Under the pieces are notes generated by a model that did no database searches, was not told where the DNA came from, and was given only the letters and a program-made list of their open reading frames with translations. Both the position numbers and the translations under genes were made by a program. 64,000 nt of DNA from Lathyrus oleraceus (Eukaryota > Streptophyta > Magnoliopsida > Fabales > Fabaceae): positions 140,545,401-140,609,400 of the forward strand of contig NC_066580.1 in the NCBI RefSeq assembly GCF_024323335.1, written 5' to 3'. Of this stretch, positions 22,106 to 34,229 are shown in pieces (position 1 is the first letter of the stretch; the number at the start of each line of letters is the position of its first letter).

Positions 22106-23155
22106 CTATTGCTCAAGTCTTCCTCTGACTTTGATGACTTTTTGCAATTTTTCTTTTGAAATTTTATACCCGAATGCAATTTGAGCCAAGTCATTAGCCA
22201 CTTGATTTTCCAATCGAGGTATGTGTCGAATATTAGCCATCTCGAATATTTTTAGCAATCGAATGGATATTATGAAGTACATAATGAGATTCTCTTTAAC
22301 ACACATGTACTCTTTTGTGATCTGTTTTATAACTAACTCTGAGTCACCCATTATTTCGACTCGAGTTTTCCCCAATTCCAACAATATCTCAAGTCCAGCT
22401 ATGGGAGCTTCATATTCAGCCTCATTGTTCGAGCAAAGGCCTTCCACTTTATACTTGAGTTTTGTTGGAATTTTATTAGGAGAAATAATTAGAACTCATA
22501 TGCCTGTTCCAACTTTGTGACTAGACTCATCGAAGTACAACTTCCAGGGTTCTAATTCGAGATAGTTCAGTGCAATCTCAGCTATGGAGTGGTCGACTAT
22601 AAAGTCTGCTACCACTTGTCCCTTAACAACTTTTAATGGCATATACGTTAAAGAATAATCAGTTAAAGCTAGTGCCCATTTTCCAATTCGACTGTGCAAA
22701 ATTGGTTTAGACAACATATGTTTAATGACATCAAAGTGAGATGAAACATAAACATCAACAAGTTGTATATAATGTTTCAACTTCGTACATGAAAAATACA
22801 AGCATAAACACAAATTTTCAACTATGCTATACCTAGTTTTTGCATTATTTAAGACCTTACTGAGGTAGTAAATAGCTCTTTCGACGCCATTATCATCCTC
22901 TTGAGCCAACATGCTCCCTAAAGTCTTGTCAAATGAATAAATGTACAATCTCATACTCCTATTCCTACAAGGTCGTGTCAAAATTGGTGGATGACTCGGG
23001 TATTCTTTAATTTTATCGAACGTTTCTTGCCGAGTCTGCCCCCATTCGAATCCTTCCTTGTTGAGTCGAAGCAAAGGCGAAAAGGCTTGCGTTTTTCCAC
23101 TAAGATTTGAGATGAATCTCCTCAGAAAATTGATCTTGCCCAGCGGTGACTGCAA
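22106..23155 (-). pseudogene. Tat element RNase H regions (broken)
   Basis: 22496-23155 covers the RT connection and first RNase H: KINFLRRFISNLSGKTQAFSPLL, then YIYSFDKTLGSMLAQEDDNGVERAIYYLSKVL and FDVIKHMLSKPILHSRIGKWALAL. 22106-22447 is a second RNase H-like domain with SNNEAEYEAPIAGLEIL and GDSELVIKQI, the arrangement known from Tat elements with dual RNase H. In the former motif relatives have Ala-Leu where Pro-Ile is seen. A frameshift lies between the two blocks. Confidence 0.83.
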
Positions 23156-24038
23156 TCCTTCTTCATTGATGGGGCTTTCTCCTCCATTATGGACTTGGTC
23201 TTATTTTGGTTTATTTGGATTCCCTTTTTATGGACCACAAAGTCTAATAAGTCCCCTGCCTGCACATAAAAATCACATTTGGGAGGGTTCATTTTTAGAC
23301 CATGTCTTCTCATCCTTTCGAAGGACAGTTGAAGATGGTCTATATGGCTCTTCCATGAAACAGACTTAACAACAATATCATCTATGTAAAATTGCATAAA
23401 AGTCTCTATGAAATCATGGAAGATCGAATTCCTTGCTCTTTGGTATGTTGCCCCAGCATTCTTCAAACCAAAAGGCATCACCACCCATTCATAGGTGCCT
23501 AAGGCTCCAAGACATCAAAATTCCATTTTTGGGACAGCCTCTTCCGCAATGAATATCTGATTATATCCAGAATATCCATCGCACATGCTAAGATACTCAT
23601 GGCATGCGGCAGAATCGACTAGCATCTCCACCACATGGATTGAATATTCATCCTTTGGGGTTGCAGTATTCAAGTCTCTAAAATCTATGCACACCCTCAA
23701 AGTACCATTCTTCTTAATGAAAGGTACAATGTTGGCTAACCATTTGACATACCTGGCTGTACCGATGAAGTTACAACGAAGAAGCCTTTCGACTTCCTCT
23801 TTGATCTTCGAGAGAATTGCAGGTGCAAAATGCCTTGGGTTCTATTTTTGATAGGCTTTTTTCCAGGCTTGATTGGCAACTTCAATTCGACCAGATCTCT
23901 GCTCAAACCATGTATCTCATCATAATCCCACGCAAAACAGTCCTTGAACTCCTTCAACAACTGGATTACTTCGACTTTGAGTTTAGGGATGATATTGGCA
24001 CTAATGTAAGTTGTCCTTTTTGTCAATCCTTCTCCCAA
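23122..24038 (-). pseudogene. Tat element reverse transcriptase (broken)
   Basis: 23736-24038 is the pre-RT linker and first fingers (EFKDCFAWDYDEIHGLSRDLVELKLPIKPG). 23515-23700 has RVCIDFRDLNTATPKDEY and MCDGYSGYNQI, which carries the first catalytic Asp. 23122-23484 has MPFGLKNAGATYQR and the catalytic box YIDDIVV, then LKMNPPKCDFYV. The three blocks are in different frames or separated by stops. Confidence 0.88.
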
Positions 24039-24378
24039 GCCTATTCACTCAAGTGGATCTTGAGCCAGCATCTTAATATTTATTGCCAGCGGATCCTTCT
24101 CGAATCCCAAAGGCTATTCATCATAGATGGCGTCGAGCCTCTAGCCTTGATCTTCATCCTGAACCTTATCAGGTGGCTCTGGATCTAAGTCCTTTCCAGA
24201 ACCTATTTTATGGAACTCCGTGTTGGCTTCGACAACCATGTTTTTGATTTCAGCCTCCAAGGCCGATTGTTGTTTATTTTCTGCTATGTAAGCCGAAATC
24301 CTTTTTAGAGCTTCGAACTCAGTCATCAGTACTGAATTCGCTTCCATAACCTGTGGGGTCGACTCCCGACGCTCCTAG

Positions 24379-24966
24379 TTATCCAAAGTCGTCTTCGCCC
24401 ACCACCTCTCTATCCCAATGAAAGCCATTGTTAGGGTGTAAATACAGGGAATAATAGGCATTGTCGTCTGGAGTAAATGCAAAATTGGCCGGATCACACA
24501 GAGCGATATTGGCCAAATGTTTATCGAACTGGCATCTGTTGACATGGTTGATAGGAGTCTTGAAGTAACCTTGGTCTGCTTCTATATTCTCTACAATACC
24601 GTCTGGACGCCATATGATGATTCGTTGGTGCATGGAAGATGGCACAACCCCAACCCCATGTATCCATTCTCTTCCAAGTAACAAGTTATAGTTGGCCTTT
24701 GTCTCCACAATCATAAACGTTGTTGATCTGGTGATAGTTCCTATAGTTAACTCAACCTGGATTACACTAAAAGTGGAACCTACCTTTCCCTCATAATTGG
24801 AAAGCACCATGTTGTGGGGTTTGACATCTGTATCGTATTTGCCAATTTTTCTCAGCATATGATGCGGCATCAAATTCACCATTACGCCGCAATCCACTAA
24901 GGTTTTATTAATTGGGACATCTTCGTTCTTCCCAGTAATAAAGAGAGGCTTAAGATGACTCTTCAT
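24379..24966 (-). pseudogene. Tat element aspartic protease
   Basis: The retropepsin active-site segment reads INKTLVDCGVMVNLMP, so the usual D-[S/T]-G is D-C-G. NYNLLLGREWIHG is the conserved second motif near the C-terminal part of the fold. The 195-residue frame is open, but upstream and downstream frames are broken. It corresponds to the gag-protease junction, with gag remnants to the right. Confidence 0.82.
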
Positions 24967-24978
24967 AGCCTCATATGG

Positions 24979-27900
24979 TCACTCGAAGAAGGCATTTTGC
25001 TCCTCCACGCAACCATTGTTCATCACATAATAGCATATTGACTTGTGAGCAGCCATTTCTCTATCTGTATTGTTGTCAGTATCTTCGACCTCTGTTATTT
25101 GGTTGAACTCCCTGGGCATCACTAATACCATACCAACTAAGATATCCAATGAATCTTCTGACCCAAAGTCGAAGTCATTTGTCAGTATTTCGTCTTCTAC
25201 AGCCATTTGATCATATTTCTCTTTGGCCGCCTCTGATGGAGTATTAAACTTTCCTTTGTCAAGGCTTAAGTCCTCTTTCTTTCTTGTAGGCATATTGGTG
25301 TTGGACTAAGTTTTTTCCTTTTCCTCAGCCTCCCTATGTGTTTTCCTCCTTCTCTATTTCCTTCTCCACTAGGACCTTGTCATGTGATTTTTGCCTTTGT
25401 AGTTTTCAGAGATGTGGGATGTTTTTTTGTCGGCCTGGAACTTCTTGCGGTATGTTAATGACAAGCCTTTATCTACCTCAAAGTTCTGCCATTTCCCTTG
25501 GCCGCATTTTCTGCCACCGACTGGCTTCACCCATTTTCCATTTGAATCCTCAACGTTGGGTTTGAAGGAGATGGGTTTGGCAGCAGGACCCCTTTGTTTT
25601 GTTTCATTAAGCTTCACCATAGGCCTCCTTGGATCATAATACCTTCTTGGGTTGAAATCCCTTATGGGCTGGAAAGCCTGTTGATCTTTAGGGGCTCTCT
25701 GGCACCCTTGGTTTTTAACCCCCCTTACTCCCTCGAGGTTTTGGGCCGCTTTCTTATCGAACACGACGCTGCATCGGGGGCACAACATAACCTCTGATTG
25801 TTTCTTCTGGCACCTCCGGAGGAAATTAGTCAGAGTTTCATCTTATTTTGGGAAGGCTACGTTATTGTACTCTTCTTGTCGACACTCGTTGTAAACTTCC
25901 ATGGAGGTTTCTTGGGAGATTTCGACCATATTAACCTCCATGTTGACATCTTCAGTGATGTCCAAATTCTGGAATTTCAGTTGAAGGTCCTCAATAGCCT
26001 TATCTATTTGCATGAAACCATCAACAGTTTCTTTGGTTACTATCACCAGGTTGAAATCTTTAGTGATTCCGGTGTCGAAACCATCAGTGTTTCCATTGGT
26101 GGCATTTCCAACAGCTCTTTGAATGAAGTTCTTGAAGAATGCCTGATCAAGGTGCTCAAAGACCCTAACCATGATAGGTTCGTTGATGAAGTACTCAGTA
26201 ACTTAGGTCATGTCGAAATCATCAGTGACTTCGACCATGTTTACTTCCTCTGGTTCTGTGTAGTGGGCATCAACCATTTGCCGAGGATTGGAGTCGATCT
26301 TCATCTGGCTCCTAGGTTTGACTCCAACCTTGAGTTTCCCTTCTTGGATAACATTCTAAATAAGATCCCTAAAAAGAAAACATTGACATGTTTTATGATC
26401 CAGAAAACTATGGTACTTGCAAAACCCTTTTTTCTTTCTTTGTTCTAAAGGAGGCAATTTAGCACCAGAAGGTACTACCATTTGACCATCCTTAACTAAC
26501 AAATCGAAGATTTCGTCACATTTTGTAACGTCAAAAGTGTAAATTTTCTTAGGAAATTTATCATTCTTTTCTGGTTCAATAAGGTTTTTTCCATTCGACG
26601 GGGCCAAGACCTTACAAGCGTAAGGTGGCCCATGTTTCAACTTAGCAAGGTCGATTTCATTTTTGTCGAAGTATAAAGGCCCATTATAGGACCCTTCGTC
26701 ATCATTATGGAATTCTACGTAGGCTAATCTTTTATTCTTGTTTGCTCAAGCCTTTTCTTCCTTCAAGCGTTCTAACCGTCGAACCCTATCAGCCAGTTGG
26801 GCCATATCTCTCAAATATTGGGTGTCTAGCTTTTTCCTGATAGAATAGTCAAGGCCCCTAGCGTCCATTTTGACCAATTGATGCTATGGTACCTGTGTAA
26901 ACCACCTAGCTTTGAGTAATCGAAATCTATTTAGATAGTCATCTATTGGCTCAGTGAATTTTCATTTAATACTGACCAATTCCTTCAGACGTATCTTTGT
27001 TTTCCCCATGTAAAACTGCTCATGGAACATTCTTTCTAACTGATTCCAAGTATGAATCGAATTTTACGGCAAGGTGGTAAACCACGTGAAGGAATTCTTT
27101 GTGATAGAACTTGGGAAATATTTTATCCTAAGGTTTTCATTGTTCGAAGTGTCTCCTACCTCTATTAAATATCTAGCCACATGTTCGATAGTGGATTCAG
27201 TAGTATCCCCAGAAAACTTAGTGAATTTGGGGATTTTTGTTCTAGGGGGTGTTTCTGTCTGTAAGATATATTCTGATAAAGGTGATGTATAATTTGTCCT
27301 TCGAAAGTCAAAGTTTACCCCATTTCGAACCATAATCCTTTCAACCATAGCTGCCAGATTATTATCTGCTGCTATGTCATCATGTTGAATCTGTTGTATG
27401 ACATTATCAACATTTTGGTTTCTATTTACCATTACTATCCTTGGTTCTTTCTCCCTGGGGACTTGTGTTCATCCCTAGGGGGTTCGACTCCTACTCCCTG
27501 ATTTACCATCTCTGGTGGTAGTTGATTTTGTGGAATTTGGTTAATAGTAGGGTCTTCTTTGAAGGTTACCCCTGGTTTTCCCTTATCCAATCCCTCAGAG
27601 GGTGTCGATGAGGATGCGGTACACCCAAGAAGTCATACATTTGCGCCATCTATGCTATCATCTGCTGATTCGATTGTGCCGTATTTTGAATCAAAGGATT
27701 CAATACGGTGTCAATGTTTGGGTAAGCATTTGGACCATATCATGGTTGCTTTGGTCCATTTGTTGTCTCCACACTACTGCAGAATTATTGGTAAGGCTGA
27801 GTATTTGTGTTTGGTATCCCAAGCCTAAAGATTGGTTATTTCGAGCCACGTTAACCCCAGATCCTGACCCTTGTATTGGGGAGGTTATGTTAACCACTGG

Positions 27901-28357
27901 TTCTAAAAATGTCGAAGCAACGTTATGTAAACTTTCCATCACTGAAGTTGACATTCCATATGGATGTTCTCGACCACCAAAGGGTATAGAGAAACCAGGG
28001 GGCATTGAAGGCCTATTTAAAAAATTCCCAATCGGTGGGGGCTGTTAGGAGGCCCCCTAGGCCCAATGTAAGTCAAAATAGGTTCAGTATGGGAAATCGA
28101 ATGCGCAGGCATCAAACTTTCCATAGATGATACCAGTTCAGACACATGCATTATGGCCGTGTTCGCTCCTATCGAAGAAGAAGGGTTGGTACGTTGTTGG
28201 TTGGTGGATTTTGAGAATTTTGGTTATTTGGCGCATTTAAATTTGCCATTCTCCTAGTGGATCTTCTCCTTGGTTTGTGTTCGTTGGTTGTGGCTACTTT
28301 ACCACTTCTTAACAACATACAAAAAATTCTTTCAAAAAGGAGAAAATGACTGAACAA
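24979..28357 (-). pseudogene. Tat element gag region (broken)
   Basis: From right to left: an N-terminal segment (28169-28357) with the basic LLRSGKVATT...RRRSTRRMANLNAP; a Gln/Asn-rich segment at 27700-28005; the capsid-like RTKIPKFTKFSGDTTESTIEHVARYLIEVGD...SFTWFTTLP at 27064-27432; and the C-x2-H-x4-H-x4-C zinc motif CKYHSFLDHKTCQC with FLFRDLI at 26356-26640. Further broken gag/protease linker follows to 24979. At least five frame changes or stops separate these blocks. Confidence 0.8.
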
Positions 28358-28426
28358 CCAGAACTAAAAAATAAGGAAAGTTCACTTTTCAAAATCGTTA
28401 GCACTGCCCTACTAGGCATGCCAATT

Positions 28427-29183
28427 TGTTTACTGTGAAAATTGGTAAACAACCGTTGATCTTCCAAATTACTAAATTTGATTACTTGCAGGATCGATCA
28501 GATTGATCCTAGGACATATGCTAATTATTTGTTAAAGTGAATTCTAATGAACATAAACACTTCGATATTGTTTATAATAATAGTAATTCGTGAAAATACT
28601 CAAAAAAGAGACGAACAACATAAAGGAAAGAGAATGTTGTAAAAACGAAGATAAATGGCAACAAATATAAATCCTTTAAATAAAAAGATATTTCTGGAAA
28701 TAAAAGATGAATTGAATTACTTCAAAGTAAATGACAATGGTGTAAATCAAACGTACATTTCTCAATTTACTGTTTCTCTACACACGGATACTTGGTAAAT
28801 TTTAGAGATTTTGTACACACTTTGAACACCCACGATCCTAACACTAAGAACTTTTACTTATACTAATCAAAATAACCGCTTCTAACGGCCTTTCGACCAT
28901 ATCGAGACAAATGGCGCTTTGCATGAACCCAACTATCCAATATGCTCCAAGTGTATCTTCAGCAATTCAGATAAGAACAAAAGTTCTCTCCTTTATTTGA
29001 ATTTGAGTCTCTCGTCAAAAACGTCTTCAAACACTAAAAGTATTTCCATGTCCTTGCAGCATCTTAACCCTCTCATCAAGGCATCTTCAACTAGAATTCC
29101 CAATATCTGATCTAGTCGAAACATCTTCACATGGAACTCCATTTCTTAATATAAAATATGGGCATCGGAATTAGGAGCTAACA
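28427..29183 (-). repeat. 5' LTR of the Tat element
   Basis: It is bounded by TG at 28427 and CA at 29183 on the plus strand. The adjacent inner sequence (minus strand TTGGCATGCCTAG from about 28425) is in the PBS position; I cannot assign the tRNA. Confidence 0.88.
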
Positions 29184-29188
29184 AGTAT

Positions 29189-29700
29189 TATAGTATATGT
29201 CTCTGTACATGTAGTTTGAAAAAATCTATGTACCTGAGTCCATACTTGCATGAACAACAACATTTGTACTCATACCTGTATTATATGGATGCCTAAGTTC
29301 CCATACCCATATCTGTTTACCTGCTTTTCTAATAAAAATAATATATCAATAATAATTTATCATGTCATTTTAAGTTTTTAAAAATATTAAAAATATTCAA
29401 GGATGATATTGTTGAGTTAAGAAATAAATAAATATTTTTATTAAAAGGTGTATAAATTTAATAGTGATGTATTTAATAAATCTGATATATTAACATGTAT
29501 ACGTAATAATAAAAATAATTATAGAAATATATATTGCGGGTATGAGGCGGGTGAGTACTAAGGGACCCGTACCCGCACTCATATCCACTTATTTTTGTAG
29601 GTAATTGCACGTCTCCGTACCAATTTTATGGATTTTACCCTATCCGTCATAGGTAATTTTTGCGGATGCCCATTAGGGATGAATCCAATTGTCATCCCTA
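29189..29700 (+). mobile_element. Right part of the hAT-like MITE interrupted by the Tat element
   Basis: It contains the GCGGGTATGAGGCGGGTGAG, GGGACCCGTACCCGC and TTGCGGATGCCC segments characteristic of the GGGTACCCGC-rich plant MITE type, and ends CAATTGTCATCCCTA. With the 35 bp at 16238-16272 the intact MITE would have been about 550 bp. No transposase ORF. Confidence 0.72.
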
Positions 29701-30482
29701 AATGTGACTGTGCCTATGTGTCTAGTATAAAGCCGTGTCATTAAAACTATGAGTTTTTGTATTTATTATGTTGATGTTAATAAATAAAATAGTATATAAA
29801 AGAAAAATTAAAAAATAATTCAACCCCTAAATTTATAAATATTGCAATTTGAGTTTCAAATGTAACCAAATGTTCCATTGTCTTCCTCAACCCTCTTCAT
29901 ACTTGAGTTTCAATCGTCCATTCTCCTTCAAATCACACACATATTGCATTTCATGTTACATCTCTTAATTCTTCTCATTTCAAATCTCGCGTCTCCTCCA
30001 TATCGAATGGAAAGCGAGAAATATAGTGGAAAACATATAGTTATTTTGTTAAACACTCATTTTGTATAGAATGTGGGTGTTGTTTAGTAGCTTATATGGC
30101 CCCCCATTGTTTCTTGTTGTTTCCATTTTATTTAATTATTTTAATGGTTCCCTATGAATAAATTTTGACACTTAGTTTGATAGTTATGGTTGACTCACGT
30201 CTTACTCAAATGTTCAAGGTTTTAGGATTTGACTACACTTTGAGTGAGATTTTTGATTTTCACAATTCACCATCTACTCATTATTAGGCTAAAAACTCAT
30301 CATATTAGTGAACTTGTATATACCTATATCTAATGATATATTTGTGTCGTTGTAACTAATATGAATCGGGTGTGAAATGTTTATTTAATGTAATATGTTT
30401 CAAATGCTTATGGTATTGTAATCCTAATTTGTCATTTTTTTATGGATTAAGATCACTTAATAACATATGTAATAATTGAAGG
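29701..30482. other. AT-rich spacer; no gene recognised
   Basis: Short fortuitous ORFs only (for example 29878-30069). GAAGG at 30478-30482 would be the left target-duplication candidate of the copia LTR that follows. Confidence 0.55.
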
Positions 30483-31832
30483 TGTGAAAAACACAATAAA
30501 TGGGGGTTTGAATTAGGTTTTTGAAAGCAAAAGCTTTTTCCAAAATAAAAACTCTACTAACAAGTTGAATAATAAAGAGATAAAAACACAATGATTTTTA
30601 TCCTGGTTCGCTGGAAACTCAAAGTTAATCCAATCCACCTGCCATGATGATTTGCCTTATACACAAAGACTTGTAACATATTACAATAAACACAAATAAT
30701 ACCCTTTTTTGTCTTCTCAAGGATCCAACTAAACCTTAGTCTCCTCATGGATTCACAAAGAAAAACTTTCTTTGTCTTCTCAAGGATAACCTCTTTAAGG
30801 AATCAAACAAATAGTTTGAATACAAGTTAATGGGTTACAAGATGCTTCTTCAAAAGCATATTTTACACAAATGAATAATAAATAATTAAAGAACACTAAA
30901 TATAAAAGATGAGTTTTTCACAAAGAAAATTAGTTTGTGTAGTTCAGCAGCAATACCAAAAACGTGAGTTCTTCAAATCTCCAATGCATGCTTATATAGT
31001 GTGAGCATGTGACAGTTGGAGGGCAAAATGGGGAAAGCCTCTTGAGCGGTTGTCCATTGTTGGATGAGAAAGGAATGATACCACGTATGTCCTTTCGGCC
31101 ATAAAATCAGTGACATGTGTGATGAATAGTACAGTCATTGCCCGTGAAATCAGGTAGTGGAAAGGTTATTCGATTTGTACTATGTACTATTTGATCACAT
31201 TCCCGTTTGATCTTATCTTCAGATTCATTGTCTTATGATAAAAGACGATTGAAGCATGAAGTGAAGAAATAGAGAGTTGGATTCAGAAACTTCAGAACCT
31301 TGAGTCAGAATCTTGACAGTGTTAGTAGTCTGGCTTGAGTTCTTCAGAGTCTTCAGAATCTTCAGAATCTTCAGAGTCTTCAGAAACCTCAGTCAAAACC
31401 TTGATAACTTCAACCGGCTGTCTTGAGATCTTCAGAATCTTCAACTACTTAACACAACTTCAGAAGCCTGCCATTAGTCAGAAGCTTGTTGATCAGAGTC
31501 ACGTCCAAAAGTAAAACAATTGAGAGAAAATTGCAACAACAACATAGTGTCTCCTCAGTAGCTTCTGATGGGCGAGATAACACAGAAGCAAAAAGAACAT
31601 TGCAGCACCAATATTGATGTTTTTAAGAACTTCTAATGGCAACACAGAAGCGAATTTGGAGCACAAAGTTCAGAAACTTATGATGTTACACATCATACGA
31701 TCAGAATTAAATCTGTTTATTAAAGCTACACAATAACAAACCATTAGGGTGCTAAAATTATTCTCACACAAATAAATCATTGTTATCATGAAAACTCAAG
31801 GTATAAATGCAGAACCAAATCTTGTTTTAACA
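30483..31832 (-). mobile_element. 3' LTR of a SIRE-like Ty1/copia element
   Basis: On the minus strand the PPT-like AAAAAGGGGGAGAT is followed by TGTTAAAACAAGATTTGG (31832 leftwards), the start seen in many legume SIRE-type LTRs. The other end is TGTGAAAAAC at 30483 on the plus strand, followed by a short G-run and TTTGAATTAGG as in the copia LTR at 5406. TTCAGAATC-type short repeats fill 31270-31510. The element body lies to the right but is cut at 32571. Confidence 0.75.
31270..31510. repeat. Interrupted TTCAGAATC short repeat within the copia LTR
   Basis: More than ten imperfect copies of CTTCAGAATC/CTTCAGAGTC/CTTCAGAAAC are arrayed over about 240 bp. The related CAGAAACTTCTTTGAAGA recurs at 32115-32185 in the internal part. 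Confidence 0.75.
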
Positions 31833-32570
31833 ATCTCCCCCTTTTTGATGATGACAAATCATGTATTTTGATGAACAGTTTTGTACAGGGTACTCACATA
31901 AGAATACATCTTTACAGAAGCACAAAACTCCCATTGAGATGTATAGTCCTATAAAGATAAACTCAGAATGAAAGAGCACTCTCCTGATTTACCTATTGAA
32001 GTACTGGAATGAATAATTAGTCAGAATCTGGTTTAACTTCAGAAGTTGATTAATGTTGTCTAGAACACTGGTTGATAACATCATTCTTTTAATAGACCTT
32101 CAGAAGGGCTTTCCTTAGAAACTTCTTTGAAGAGTCTTTCTTCCGAACCTTCTTTAAGACCTTTCTTCAGAAACTTCTTTGAAGAATCGTTTTGATTCTT
32201 GAGACACAAGCTTTAACAAATCATTCTGAATCTTGAGAGTTAACACTGCAAAAACACTTAACAAACTTTTCTTCAAGTATTTGTTAATAGAAACACTAAA
32301 ACAATGTTTGTGTTTTTTACTTAGGAATTTAGATATCAAAATAAACTCTTAATTCTCCCCCTTTAGAAGGTTATGTTTTCTCCCCCTTTGTCATCAATAA
32401 AAATAAATAAAAAGACAAAGTAAATAAAAAGAAACCAACAAAAAATTCATTAAAACATACCAAAATGGCAGTGCAGAGTACAGAAACAAAGAGACAATTT
32501 TAGGATAAATGACAATTTCATTATTGTTAGAGGTTAAATTTTTTTAAAGTGTAGGATAAATATGCGCGTA
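31833..32570 (-). mobile_element. 3' untranslated part of the SIRE-like copia element, truncated by the Ogre array
   Basis: Two further minus-strand AAAGGGGGAGAA runs (about 32355-32390) resemble the repeated purine tracts found upstream of SIRE LTRs. No coding similarity is seen before the sequence is interrupted at 32571. Confidence 0.6.
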
Positions 32571-32896
32571 TGTCGCAGCCTGAAAAAAACAGTGCGAAAA
32601 AAACAACTGGCGAAAGAAAATGACAGAAGAGTCGCCACCGTGCGTTATTTATCCCAAAGGAGGGAAAGGAAACGCTCGAAGTAAACCCGGAGAAAGGAAA
32701 GGAAAAGACAAGGTCTCGCAACCAAATCTTGGGTTCGGGAGTCGATTATGCGAAGGGAAGGTATTAGCACCCCTACGCATCCGTAGTACTCTACGGGATC
32801 CACTCTTGTTTGTTCTTGTCTAAAGGGTGTATGTTTATCTAATGTACTATTTACTAAAAGGGTCAAGAGAAAAATGACTCGCATAGATATCGCATC

Positions 32897-33690
32897 CATT
32901 GCATACGTATCTCATCTGGAATGAGAATCAGAGTCTTCGTAGCTCGGCTACCTATGGGTTAAGGATAAGTGTGCTCGCTAAGACATCGCGTCTTATGCCT
33001 ACGTATCTCATCGGGAATGAGAATCAGAGCAAAACGTAGTTCAGCTAACTACGGGAACAAAGGTCTCGATTGCAACTAGGGCAAGAGAAAGGGAAGGTCT
33101 CGATCGCAACGAGGGCGAGAGAAAGGATCGCAACGAGGGCGAAAGCAAACAAGGATTAGTTGTTAGTCGTTAGTCAAACTCGGCAAGACATCGCATCTTG
33201 TGCCTACGTATCTCATCTGAACATGAGAATCAGAGTTGCTGTAGTTCGGCTACACGCACGCCAAACAAACAACACACAAGCAGGCAAACATGGAGCCTGA
33301 ATGCCAATCACTGGACTTACATCAGCATCCGAACCAAAACACACACGAGAAGGCAAACGTGGAGCCCGAACACCAATCACTGGACTTACATCGGCATCCG
33401 AACCAAAACACACGCACACTGGAACCCGAATGCCACTCGATGGACTTACATCAGCTTCCAAGCACACAACAACCAAACAAGTTAATAGGGAGTCAGGAAC
33501 TCGAGCCTATAACTGTCAAGCACACACACAAAAAGGAAGAAAAGGTGAACACACAGACTAACAGGGAGTCGGGAACTCGAGCCTGATAGCTAGCAAACAA
33601 CACACTCAAAAAAGAAAAGGGTGCCCGGAGAGATCTCGCACGATCTCCTGCCTACGTACCTCATCTGGTATGAGAATCAGGGCGACGTAG
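32897..33690. repeat. Four nested-stem modules (CTACGT..CTCAT..ATGAG..ACGTAG) in the Ogre LTR
   Basis: Modules start near 32903, 32998, 33203 and 33651. Each has an inner stem CTCAT/ATGAG with a short loop, then ATCAGAG or ATCAGGG, and an outer stem built from (C)TACGTA and (A)CGTAG. Spacer bases vary while the stem bases are kept. They recur in copies 2 and 3. Confidence 0.7.
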
Positions 33691-33975
33691 TTCCCCTCAT
33701 AGGGGTTGCCATCTGAACATGGACTTACAAAGGAGGACACCAGTTGTGTCAGAGGAGAGTGGGCGATGTGTTCACGCCCTAGCAGTAGGTGTCGCAGTTC
33801 GCTGAATCGAGTCTTAGGCAGTTACCTCTTTGCAATAGGACGGACTACATGCCACAGGATCGGAGACGCTCGGAAAGGTCTAGAAGTGGGGAAGCTCTGC
33901 CCTAGAGTTGTCATGCAATATGTCCTTAGGTGTTTAGGATTTACAAATGGGAATATCTACCTATTGTTAGCATGC

Positions 33976-34229
33976 AAAAGGATATGGGAATCCTACCTAT
34001 GTTATCATACAAAAGGATATGGGAATCCTACCTATGTCATCATGCAAAGGGTTCTATCTAATGGGTGCTACCTAATCGGAACAAGAATCGACGAATGGAG
34101 CAAGGAGAAGTGTTAGGGATAAGGGTAGATGGCGATGCATGAAGCAATCGACTTACAAGGTTGATGGCGATGCATAAAGCAATCGACTTACAAGGTTGAT
34201 GGCGATGCATAAAGCAATCGACTTACAAA
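33976..34229. repeat. Two short 35-bp tandem repeats in the Ogre LTR
   Basis: At 33976-34045 a 35-bp unit (AAAAGGATATGGGAATCC...) occurs twice with one related upstream copy. At 34128-34229 a second 35-bp unit (GATGGCGATGCATAAAGC...) occurs three times, with a diverged stray copy at about 34623. Confidence 0.8.

Larger units (their letters stand above)
16273..29183 (-). mobile_element. Complete but degenerate Tat-lineage Ty3/gypsy retrotransposon (12.9 kb)
   Basis: The LTRs are 16273-17028 (3' LTR) and 28427-29183 (5' LTR), with TGTTAGCTCC at the 5' end and GTAAACA at the 3' end on the minus strand; the outermost TG on the plus strand has mutated to TA at 16273. The flanking 5-mers AATAT (16268-16272) and AGTAT (29184-29188) differ by one base, consistent with a target duplication. 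Gag, protease, RT, RNase H (including a second RNase H-like domain) and integrase lie in order on the minus strand, all broken by stops or frameshifts. A plus-strand plant-mobile-domain gene lies between pol and the 3' LTR. This order and the antisense gene suggest the Tat lineage. The LTRs differ by scattered substitutions, so the insertion is not recent. Confidence 0.88.

Noticed and set aside
33198..34116. Several 86-136-residue plus-strand ORFs in the Ogre LTR (also in copies 2 and 3)
   Set aside because: They overlap each other in different frames, cover short repeats (ITGLTSASEPKHT twice) and stem modules, and resemble no protein.
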